A stretch of DNA of 11,630 nt from JAERML01 sp035687895 (GTDB taxonomy: Bacteria > Bacteroidota > Ignavibacteria > UBA10030 > UBA6906): NCBI GenBank assembly GCA_035687895.1, contig DASRUE010000298.1, positions 1 to 11,630 on the forward strand, in the 5' to 3' direction. Under the pieces are notes generated by a model. That model had not been told where the DNA came from. It worked only from the letters and a program-made list of their open reading frames with translations, and searched no databases. The translations under genes and the position numbers were made by a program. Below, piece after piece: positions 1 to 5,538 of this stretch. The number at the start of each line of letters is the position of its first letter. The first letter of the stretch is position 1.

Positions 1-774
1 TTCTCTGGTGACGATGTACCCTGCCGAAGGATCACGGTTCAACAGAAGCGGGATGTTCCGCTGTGCGGCGATGCTGGTCAGCATCGGCAGCAGAATCGCA
101 TCACCGTATTCGGTGAGAATGATATCCGGATCGCAGCGCTGCAGGTGACGGTTGAGCGCATTGATGACATCAACCGGGTCGCGATCCTCCAGGCTGTATG
201 TCTGACCGTCGTAGCTCACTTCAAGCTGGTAGACCTTCCGATGTTTGGGCGAGATGAAGTCCGGCTTGTTGGCAAGCTTCATGGTGGTGACTGGCGGGAG
301 CGTGTATTCCTCCGCATCGAACCTGTCATCGACGTCCCACCCCACGAGCATACCGCTCTCATCGATGTGATACTCACCGAACGCCAGGGGGAAAAGTCCG
401 GTGGAATACAGGAAAAGTTGCGGGACGAGAATATCGGAGTTGAAGAAGACGTAATGCGGGAACTGCCGCTCAAGCTGTCGCACGACCGCTTTCAGTTGCA
501 GTGTGTCGTGCACGTTGACGCGTACGACATCCCATTCCTCGTTGCGGTAGATTTCCTTCTGGACATGGTGGTCGAGCGTTACTTTGCACGGCAGCGAGGA
601 CAGCAGTGCTTCCAATCGCCGCTCCTCCGGCTTCGAGAGGTGCATGTAGAACGATGGGGCATAGGGATACAGGCAACAACGTTTCCGCCCCTCGCCATCC
701 ATCAACCAGAACGTAAGTCCATGCGAGGACGGGTAGAGATCGAAGAGCCAGCCGGTGATGGTCGATAAGCACAT
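1..774 (-). CDS. B-family DNA polymerase, N-terminal part, exonuclease motifs degenerate (PolB2-like?)
   Basis: The frame is open from an ATG at 774 to the window edge (258 codons), so the palm and thumb domains lie outside. Residues 8-46 (GWLFDLYPSS, then a WLMDGEGR strand) look like the N-terminal domain of B-family polymerases. Residues 215-231 (DPDIILTEYGDAILLPM) align with the exonuclease II region, normally YNGDNFD, but the Asn and the FD are replaced. No DxE exonuclease I motif precedes it: the equivalent strand reads TTMKLANKP at 163-171. Proofreading is therefore probably lost, as known for archaeal PolB2/Dpo2-type enzymes. A TGA stands in frame at 783-781, so this ATG is the only upstream start, although its Shine-Dalgarno sequence is poor. 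It is the last visible gene of the dinB operon, 81 bases after the small helical protein, and most of that gap is a repeat element. Family B is fairly sure; the PolB2 assignment is inference. Confidence 0.8.
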   Translation of the reverse strand, partial: MCLSTITGWLFDLYPSSHGLTFWLMDGEGRKRCCLYPYAPSFYMHLSKPEERRLEALLSSLPCKVTLDHHVQKEIYRNEEWDVVRVNVHDTLQLKAVVRQLERQFPHYVFFNSDILVPQLFLYSTGLFPLAFGEYHIDESGMLVGWDVDDRFDAEEYTLPPVTTMKLANKPDFISPKHRKVYQLEVSYDGQTYSLEDRDPVDVINALNRHLQRCDPDIILTEYGDAILLPMLTSIAAQRNIPLLLNRDPSAGYIVTRE

Positions 775-782
775 TGGAGTTC

Positions 783-849
783 ACTGCAGAGGCGCAGAGA
801 AAAAATCATGTTGTCCATTTGATCCTCCGCGTCTCTGCGTTTCCGCGGT
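783..849. repeat. Short inverted-repeat element, ACCGCAGAGACGC family, 67 bp
   Basis: The left arm is ACTGCAGAGGCGCAGAGA. The right arm read from the other strand begins ACCGCGGAAACGCAGAGACG. Only about 25 bases separate them. The element fills nearly all of the gap between the small helical gene (ends 856) and the polymerase gene (starts 774). The arms match those at 1181-1358, so this looks like a collapsed copy with nothing left inside. Confidence 0.75.
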
Positions 850-855
850 TTTCCC

Positions 856-1158
856 TTATGAGGCAGCTTTATCATCCAACTCTATGTATCCCACAACATT
901 CTCCACCGGCTTCTCCACCGCCAGATGCCGCTGTAGTTCTTTGATCATCCTCTGCTGCATGATCAGCATCGACATGACGATACTCTCGAACGGTATCGGA
1001 CGTGCTGCATAGGCGCTACTTGCAAGCTGCATGCGTGCCGCGCGAAAGAGCTCGTCCAGCGCTTCCTGGTCTTCCTTGCGTAACCCTCGCCGGAATTTCG
1101 ACCAGGTCTCCATCTCCGCCTGGATGACCATGGTGAACGTCGGTACTGTTCTCCCCAT
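856..1158 (-). CDS. Small helical protein of unknown function in the polymerase operon
   Basis: This 100-residue soluble protein has no signal peptide or membrane segment. The sequence predicts mostly helix: residues 10-45 hold a charged helix pair (KFRRGLRKEDQEALDELF at 21-38), and 56-80 hold a second long helix (PFESIVMSMLIMQQRMIKEL). The start is well supported by a strong GAGGGGG five bases before the ATG. I do not recognise a named domain. The segment FRRGLRKEDQEALDELF followed by an AARPxPFES turn looks like a conserved family rather than random sequence, and its place between a RecA-like gene and a B-family polymerase suggests an accessory factor for translesion synthesis, possibly a bridging or DNA-binding subunit. 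That role rests on context only. Confidence 0.75.
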   Translation of the reverse strand: MGRTVPTFTMVIQAEMETWSKFRRGLRKEDQEALDELFRAARMQLASSAYAARPIPFESIVMSMLIMQQRMIKELQRHLAVEKPVENVVGYIELDDKAAS

Positions 1159-1180
1159 AGGAACCCCCTCAAAAAATATT

Positions 1181-1358
1181 ACCGCAGAGACGCTGAGGCG
1201 CAGAGAAATAGTCTATGCCTTGGATTCATCAAACTTGTTCACTATTCGCCTTGCCGATTCCAGCAATCCCGGACCAAGTGTTCGGTGTATTTCAATACAA
1301 GCCCCAATGACCTTTTCTGTTATATCATTCATCCTCAGTGTCTCTGCGCCTCCGCGGT
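1181..1358. repeat. Inverted-repeat element (ACCGCAGAGACGC family) carrying a miniature GxxExxY frame, 178 bp
   Basis: The outer ends are ACCGCAGAGACGCTGAGG at 1181 and, read from the other strand, ACCGCGGAGGCGCAGAGA at 1358. The two arms of about 26 bases agree at roughly three quarters of positions. Between them lies a 39-codon frame derived from a GxxExxY gene. The element overlaps the 3' end of the RecA-like gene and supplies its last ten codons. No target-site duplication is evident. It is the most complete of three copies in this operon. Confidence 0.8.
1213..1332 (-). pseudogene. GxxExxY family remnant, internally deleted, 39 codons
   Basis: The frame starts MNDITEKVIGACIEIHRTLG, then PGLLESA, which is the typical N-terminus of GxxExxY proteins (PDDEXK_3 nuclease-like family, normally about 120-130 residues). 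It then jumps to RRIVNKFDESKA, which resembles the family's C-terminal KRIVN tail. About 80-90 residues are missing, including the Tyr of the GxxExxY motif and all presumed catalytic residues, yet the deletion is in frame and both start and stop survive. The ATG lies 5 bases upstream of the RecA-like stop codon, in a different frame. It is flanked by the inverted repeats of the 1181-1358 element. It may be translated as a peptide, but no nuclease activity is possible. Confidence 0.72.
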
Positions 1359-1966
1359 TCATCTATCCCCCGTTTGAAGAATTCTCCCTCTACCAACTGA
1401 ACTGTGTGATCCATCGCCGACCTCACTTTGGAAAATAGTGTGTTCCGTCCCTTCGACTCCAGCTTCATATCCTTTGATGCAAGAAGCACAGAAATATTTG
1501 CCTGCTTCAGCTCTTGCAGCGCAACGATGATGCGTTGCACGCTTTTCTGAACTTCAAACAGCGGTGCTTGTTCGTCGTAGAACGTGTCGAGCAATCCGAA
1601 GATGATGGCAATCGGTGCGCCGGTGCGCTTGAGGAATGCCGGCAACCGCTCGGTAATGGTGGCCTCCATCTGGTAGCAGGTAAATGCGCGGGCAACATAA
1701 ATCTGTCGGAGCAACTGCTCGGGCGTCACGCATCTTTTTGACTGATTCGTTACCTTGCGCGCAAACTCGGCAATGTAATACACATCGAAGCGGTTCGTTC
1801 CATCAACCAGAGCTATCGGCACACCGCGCAGCAAAGCATGCGATGCCGCGTAGAGCGATAGACGGAAGACGCTGGTATCGCCGTGCAGGCAGAAGAGCTT
1901 GCCCGGAGGGGCTTGCTCAAATTGTTGCACAAGAGTCGAGTACAATATGAGTGAGTTCGGATTCAT
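1325..1966 (-). CDS. RecA/RadA-like protein with degenerate P-loop (ImuA-like)
   Basis: A 213-residue single RecA-fold domain. Residues 22-62 (GKLFCLHGDT, then LYAASHALLRGVPIALVDG and TNRFD) align by eye with the RadA/Rad51 segment around GPPGSGKT and IDTENRF, but the P-loop GKT is replaced by GDTSVFRLS and the catalytic Glu of DTE is lost (DGT). Residues 89-94 (IYVARA) match the NIYVARA strand of RadA-type proteins. Residues 117-126 (APIAIIFGLL) fit the Walker B strand, and 178-193 (FSKVRSAMDHTVQLVE) fit the last strands. ATP hydrolysis is unlikely. The closest functional analogue is ImuA, the RecA-like partner of the ImuB polymerase. The last ten residues (PRRRRDTEDE) are encoded by the inserted repeat element. 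The start lies 86 bases after dinB and has no clear Shine-Dalgarno sequence. Confidence 0.75.
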   Translation of the reverse strand: MNPNSLILYSTLVQQFEQAPPGKLFCLHGDTSVFRLSLYAASHALLRGVPIALVDGTNRFDVYYIAEFARKVTNQSKRCVTPEQLLRQIYVARAFTCYQMEATITERLPAFLKRTGAPIAIIFGLLDTFYDEQAPLFEVQKSVQRIIVALQELKQANISVLLASKDMKLESKGRNTLFSKVRSAMDHTVQLVEGEFFKRGIDEPRRRRDTEDE

Positions 1967-1980
1967 GGCTAACAGTATGA

Positions 1981-2037
1981 ACCGCAGAGACGTGGAGGCG
2001 CAGAGTGTGCCGGATCTCTATCTGCGCTTGAGCGAGC
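1981..2037. repeat. ACCGCAGAGACG-family repeat, one clear arm and one degenerate arm
   Basis: The arm at 1981-2005 (ACCGCAGAGACGTGGAGGCG plus CAGAG) is a clear family member. A weaker opposite arm, TCTGCGCTTGAGCG, follows at about 2020-2035. The copy fills most of the 86-base gap between dinB and the RecA-like gene and ends about 15 bases before the latter's ATG. The right boundary is uncertain. Confidence 0.6.
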
Positions 2038-2052
2038 ATCTTTCCCCTAAAG

Positions 2053-3273
2053 TTAGAGCTCATACACAGGGCTATGCAGATGGTAACCTTCTTCGTCCAC
2101 CTTGAACGTGGTATGCAATGCGTGTGTGATCCCCCATTGAATTGTATTGTAGCCATGTTTTTCCTGCAGCGCATCCAATCGTGCATGCAGCAGGTTCCGT
2201 TTCTCCGACTGTGCAACATCCAACTGCATCTGCATTGTGTCTGCATCGGAAAGGTGCGAGACCTTCACCCCCACCAGTCTGATCATTCTGTGTGACGGAA
2301 GAAGTTCATGCAGCATCTTCCGCGCCGTGCCGAAGATGTCTTCCTCATTATCTGTCGACAGACCGAGGGTGTTTTGCTTTTGCACTGTGGCGAAATCCGC
2401 AAACCGGACCTTGGTTGTTACTGTTGCTGCAACCTCATCACGTTCACGCAACGTCTTACAGCAACGCTCGGTGAGGTAATAGAGTGTGGATTCAATGAAC
2501 TGGTTGTCATCTGTGTCGTGCCAGAAGGTTGTATCGCGGGAGATGGATTTTTCCACGCGGTCGTAGTGCATCACCTGCTCGTCATGGCCATTGGCAACCG
2601 CCCGGAGATAACGGCTCAGCCAGGATGTGTGATGGGAAAGGGGGCATGTTGGATGCAGGATGTCGGCAACGGTACGAATACCAAGTGCATGCAGTTTTGG
2701 TGTTGTCTTCACACCGATACCGGGAACTGTCTCAATGGGAAGCGGCGCAAGGAAATCTTTCTCCCCGCCGTGCGGCACCACCACAAGTCCATGCGGTTTC
2801 CTCAATCCGGCAGCAATCTTTGCGCAGACTTTATTGGATGCAACGCCAATGGAAACACTCAGGCCACACTCCTGCCAAATGCGGTTCTGCATCGCCTGCG
2901 CCATGCGGACCGGATCGCCGCCCCAGAAATGCAGACAGCCGGTCACATCCATATAGGCCTCGTCAACACTCACCTGTTCGATGTCCGGGGTGAAGTCGTA
3001 GAGGATGTCCATGACCCGCTCGGAGTACTCGCTGTAGATCTTGTGGTGGCCCGGCATGAACATTGCATCCGGCGGCAGGAGCTTCTCCGCCGTGCGGAGC
3101 GGCATCGCGGTCTTCACTCCATAACCCCTCGCCTCGTAATTCGGACAGGCCACGATGCCGCGCTCGCCACGACGTCCCCCCACACACAACGGTTTGCCCC
3201 GCAGTTCCGGATGCAGCGCCATTTCCACGGAGGCAAAAAAGCAATCGATGTCGAGCAGAAAAATCGTTCGCAT
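2053..3273 (-). CDS. dinB: DNA polymerase IV (Y-family translesion polymerase)
   Basis: A 406-residue Y-family polymerase that extends DNA past lesions in the cytoplasm. The start MRTIFLLDIDCFFASVEM aligns residue for residue with E. coli Pol IV: metal ligands D8 and D104/E105 (SVDEAYMDVT), steric gate F13. YEARGYGVKTAMP (47-59) is the conserved fingers segment. A helix-hairpin-helix (VPGIGVKTTPKLHALGI) lies at 183-199, and the little finger runs from about 240 to 345. A tail of about 60 residues (LDALQEKHGYNTIQWG) extends beyond E. coli length, and no obvious clamp-binding motif ends the protein. The frame is open upstream to 3483, but that part overlaps the zinc-protein gene and lacks family similarity, so the ATG at 3273 is chosen. 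It follows that gene by 34 bases and should share its promoter. Sure of family; the partner roles are inference. Confidence 0.95.
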   Translation of the reverse strand: MRTIFLLDIDCFFASVEMALHPELRGKPLCVGGRRGERGIVACPNYEARGYGVKTAMPLRTAEKLLPPDAMFMPGHHKIYSEYSERVMDILYDFTPDIEQVSVDEAYMDVTGCLHFWGGDPVRMAQAMQNRIWQECGLSVSIGVASNKVCAKIAAGLRKPHGLVVVPHGGEKDFLAPLPIETVPGIGVKTTPKLHALGIRTVADILHPTCPLSHHTSWLSRYLRAVANGHDEQVMHYDRVEKSISRDTTFWHDTDDNQFIESTLYYLTERCCKTLRERDEVAATVTTKVRFADFATVQKQNTLGLSTDNEEDIFGTARKMLHELLPSHRMIRLVGVKVSHLSDADTMQMQLDVAQSEKRNLLHARLDALQEKHGYNTIQWGITHALHTTFKVDEEGYHLHSPVYEL

Positions 3274-3307
3274 AAGGAACCGTGAACCTCTTCGTGTTGT
3301 GGTGAGT

Positions 3308-3550
3308 TTACACTGCCAGAGCGTACTCCCTTGCCGCACATTCGCCACAGAAACCATCGGCCGTGTACCGACCCGAGCACTCGCTGCAGAGTACCAGGTG
3401 CTCTTCCGTACATGCCCGGCAATGCACCTCGCCGTACAGGTCGTCATCAACAGAACCGCGGAATTCCTCCAGTTCCTGTACACTCAGTGGATGGTCACAC
3501 ACACAGCAGGTGGTGGTGGAAGGTGTCAGCAGGCGTTCAAAGCGGGTCAT
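3308..3550 (-). CDS. Small zinc-ribbon-like protein with four CxxC pairs
   Basis: An 80-residue protein with Cys pairs at C15/C18, C44/C47, C55/C58 and C68/C71, which suggests two zinc sites. The spacing LCSECSGRYTADGFCGEC at 54-71 looks like a treble-clef or rubredoxin-like knuckle. There is no signal or membrane segment. GAGAGGAA ends three to four bases before the ATG and makes a good ribosome site. It is the first gene after the promoter at 3593-3621 and lies 34 bases upstream of dinB, so it is probably co-transcribed with it. I do not recognise a specific family. A DNA- or protein-binding adaptor of the repair operon is possible but rests on position only. Confidence 0.75.
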   Translation of the reverse strand: MTRFERLLTPSTTTCCVCDHPLSVQELEEFRGSVDDDLYGEVHCRACTEEHLVLCSECSGRYTADGFCGECAAREYALAV

Positions 3551-3592
3551 GGGTTCCTCTCTCAGTCTTTCATTGCATCCCTATCTAAAATC

Positions 3593-3621
3593 ATGATACG
3601 ACATTTCTGTCGTGTTGTCAA
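3593..3621 (-). promoter_or_regulatory. Sigma-70-type promoter of the zinc-protein/dinB operon
   Basis: Read on the minus strand: TTGACA (3621-3616), a 17-base spacer, then TATCAT (3598-3593). The -35 is perfect and the -10 differs from TATAAT at one position. It lies about 43 bases upstream of the ATG at 3550, in the correct orientation and between divergent genes. Confidence 0.75.
3598..3613. promoter_or_regulatory. Perfect palindromic operator, candidate LexA (SOS) box
   Basis: ACGACATTTCTGTCGT is a perfect inverted repeat, six-base arms around four bases. It fills the spacer between the -35 and -10 of the dinB-operon promoter, where a bound repressor would block RNA polymerase. LexA sites differ between phyla, and this one is not the E. 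coli or Bacillus form. The assignment rests on symmetry, position and the repair genes downstream. Confidence 0.6.
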
Positions 3622-3644
3622 GGCCACGAAAACAAATTTGTCGC

Positions 3645-3672
3645 TTACACTTTTGATTCTGAGGCCTATTTT
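3645..3672 (+). promoter_or_regulatory. Weak candidate promoter for the Yip1 gene
   Basis: TTACAC (3645-3650), a 16-base spacer, then TATTTT (3667-3672). The match is poor, but it is the best in the short divergent region. A transcription start near 3680 would favour the ATG at 3713 over the one at 3683. Confidence 0.25.
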
Positions 3673-3712
3673 GGGTATCTTGATGCATTCCATTCAGAGC
3701 ATCCTACATACC

Positions 3713-4492
3713 ATGCACGACATCACCCAAGACCAGGGGATCAGCACCAACCCGATACCCCACATGCCCTTTCTCACGAAGTGCGTGAAGATTGTGACTG
3801 CCCCGGGGGATGTCTTCGAAGAAGTGCGCGACACCTTTCCCACGCACAGCAACTGGCTGCTTCCTGTTCTTCTGTATATCGTTGTCGCCACTGTCAGCAT
3901 CCACCTGATGCTCGGACAGCCATCTCTCGCCGAACACTACCGGCAGATCGTCAACGAAGATCTCCGTCCGACATTCGATCAGCAGGTGTTAGCAGGAACC
4001 ATCACGCAGCAGCAGGCCGGGTGGATTCTTCTCTTCGTTACTCCCGGGACCACACACTTCCTCGTCGCCCAAGGAGTCGGCACCACGGTGGGTGCGTTGG
4101 CAGCACTTTTTGTTCTTTCCTATATTTTCTGGCAGGTCGGAAAATCGACAATGGGTGGTGGAGCTCCATACATGAGCGTGGTCGAGGTCGTAGGGCTCAC
4201 CTTCTTCATTGCCGTCATCGAGCGTATCGTCACCACACTGCTGATGATTGCGTTGGATTCCATCTTCGCAACGCCAACACTTGGCCTCACGGTTCTTCCC
4301 ATGGGAGCCGACAGTATGTTGTTCGTCATTCTCTCAAGAATCAATCTTTTTACCATCTGGGAGCTGGGAGTGATCGGCAAGGGAATGGCAGTCTTGAACG
4401 AAAGAGATTTCCCAAAAGTATTCGTCCTCCTTCTTGCCCTGTGGCTGCTGTGGACAATCGTGACGTTGCTGCCATTGATTGATTTCAGTTGA
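3713..4492 (+). CDS. Yip1-domain integral membrane protein
   Basis: A 259-residue membrane protein. After a soluble start (about 45 residues, FLTKCVKIVTAPGDVFEEVR) there are about five hydrophobic segments: WLLPVLLYIVVATVSIHLML, VGALAALFVLSYIFW, VVEVVGLTFFIAVIERIVTT, LFVILSRINLFTIWELGVIG and FVLLLALWLLWTIVTLLPLI. The order, the 'aPgdvFeev' lead-in and the NLFTIWELG...KG segment fit the Yip1 family, whose bacterial role is unknown. ATGs at 3683 and 3713 are both in frame and neither has a good ribosome site; 3713 is preferred because a start near 3680 would leave 3683 almost without a leader. The open frame reaches back to 3155, but that part runs antisense to dinB and the zinc protein and is not coding here. 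It ends 44 bases before the DUF72 gene and may be co-transcribed with it. Confidence 0.75.
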   Translation: MHDITQDQGISTNPIPHMPFLTKCVKIVTAPGDVFEEVRDTFPTHSNWLLPVLLYIVVATVSIHLMLGQPSLAEHYRQIVNEDLRPTFDQQVLAGTITQQQAGWILLFVTPGTTHFLVAQGVGTTVGALAALFVLSYIFWQVGKSTMGGGAPYMSVVEVVGLTFFIAVIERIVTTLLMIALDSIFATPTLGLTVLPMGADSMLFVILSRINLFTIWELGVIGKGMAVLNERDFPKVFVLLLALWLLWTIVTLLPLIDFS

Positions 4493-4519
4493 GAGCTTCG
4501 TTGTTTCATCTGGCATTTG

Positions 4520-4539
4520 CATAGAGAGTTCGCTCTATG
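4520..4539 (+). promoter_or_regulatory. Hairpin over the ribosome site and start codon of the DUF72 gene
   Basis: CATAGAG (4520-4526) pairs perfectly with CTCTATG (4533-4539) around a six-base loop. The only Shine-Dalgarno-like bases (AGAGAG, 4523-4528) and the ATG at 4537 are both in the stem, so initiation may be damped unless ribosomes or a factor open it. The structure is visible; the regulation is inference. Confidence 0.4.
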
Positions 4540-5538
4540 GGCAAAAAGAAACCGGCCGACACCACGCTCTCGCTCTTTGAAGACCCTCCCGTCGCAGCCA
4601 AGGTGTCGTCATACCGACTGAAGAATACTCCCCGATTGAAGCGATGGGCGAGCAGGGGCATTCTCTTTGGCACTTCTTCCTGGAAGTACCCCGGCTGGAA
4701 AGGACTCATTTATGACCGTGAATACCCATCGAAGAAAGCCTTCGAGCGGGAATGTCTGGCGGAGTACTCCGAACTCTTCCCCACCGTAACAGCTGATTTT
4801 GCTCTGTATGATTTTCCCAAGACAGACAAAATGCAGGTCATCCATGATCAGACGAGGAATGAGTTCAGACTCTCCCTCAAAGTCACAGACCGGATCACGA
4901 TCAAGCGTTACCCCAACATCCCGCGCCATGGCCCCAACGCCGGACGTGAGAACCCGGATTTCCTGAACGTCGAGCTATTCGAAGATGCCTTCCTTGCCCC
5001 AATAGAAGCACTCAAGAAAAAACGCGGCGCCATCATTTTTGAATTCTCCAGCTTTCATCCGTCGTCGGGGGTTACCTGCAATGAATTTGTGGAAATGTTG
5101 GATGGGTTTCTCTCCCGGCTCCCAAAAGAATACGAGTATGCCGTCGAGCTGCGCAACACGGAATTCTTGACCGCTGACTATCTGAAGATGCTCGAAGCCC
5201 ACGGTGTGGCGCATGTGCTGAACAACTGGACACGCATGCCTTCTATCATTGAGCAGATTCAGCTGGCGGGTGTGCTGACAGCAAAATTCTCTGTGGCCCG
5301 GGCATTACTGAAACCAGGTCGCACCTATGAGCAGGCAGTGGAGATGTTCCAACCCTACGAGGCAATAGGGGAGGAAAATCCGGACCTGAGAATGGGTTTG
5401 GTGGAAACAGTGGGAAAATGCCTGGCTGAACAACGGACGCTTTATGCGTACATTAACAACAGAGCCGAAGGAAACTCCCCAAAGACAATTGAAGCGATCT
5501 TGGATATGCTGGATCAATATCCGGTAGAGAAGCTATGA
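4537..5538 (+). CDS. DUF72 family protein (YecE-like)
   Basis: A 333-residue TIM-barrel protein of the DUF72 family; the biochemical function of this family is not established. Characteristic segments are ILFGTSSWKYPGWKGLIY (42-59), the ECLAEYSELFPTV stretch, EFRLSLKVTD, AIIFEFSSFHPSS, YAVELRNTEFL and the late LYAYINNRAEGNSP. Length is slightly above the usual 240-300 because of an N-terminal extension of about 40 residues. That extension contains TTLSLFED (9-16), close to the QL(S/D)LF sliding-clamp pentapeptide. The gene overlaps the helicase start by four bases (ATGA at 5535-5538), so the two should be translationally coupled, and the pairing hints at a DNA-repair link. The family is sure, the role unknown. 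Confidence 0.9.
   Translation: MGKKKPADTTLSLFEDPPVAAKVSSYRLKNTPRLKRWASRGILFGTSSWKYPGWKGLIYDREYPSKKAFERECLAEYSELFPTVTADFALYDFPKTDKMQVIHDQTRNEFRLSLKVTDRITIKRYPNIPRHGPNAGRENPDFLNVELFEDAFLAPIEALKKKRGAIIFEFSSFHPSSGVTCNEFVEMLDGFLSRLPKEYEYAVELRNTEFLTADYLKMLEAHGVAHVLNNWTRMPSIIEQIQLAGVLTAKFSVARALLKPGRTYEQAVEMFQPYEAIGEENPDLRMGLVETVGKCLAEQRTLYAYINNRAEGNSPKTIEAILDMLDQYPVEKL

Noticed and set aside
145..768. A 207-codon plus-strand frame
   Set aside because: It lies antisense to the B-family polymerase frame, which has recognisable family motifs; the plus-strand translation resembles nothing.
2308..3285. A 325-codon plus-strand frame
   Set aside because: It is the antisense of dinB, whose catalytic residues are all in place on the minus strand.
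3274..3483. 70-codon N-terminal extension of DinB
   Set aside because: The family starts at MRTIFLLDID, which aligns with E. coli Pol IV residue 1, and the extension would overlap the zinc-protein gene.
3155..3712. N-terminal extension of the Yip1 gene by up to 186 codons
   Set aside because: The extension runs antisense to dinB and the zinc-protein gene and across the divergent promoter, and has no Yip1-like content.
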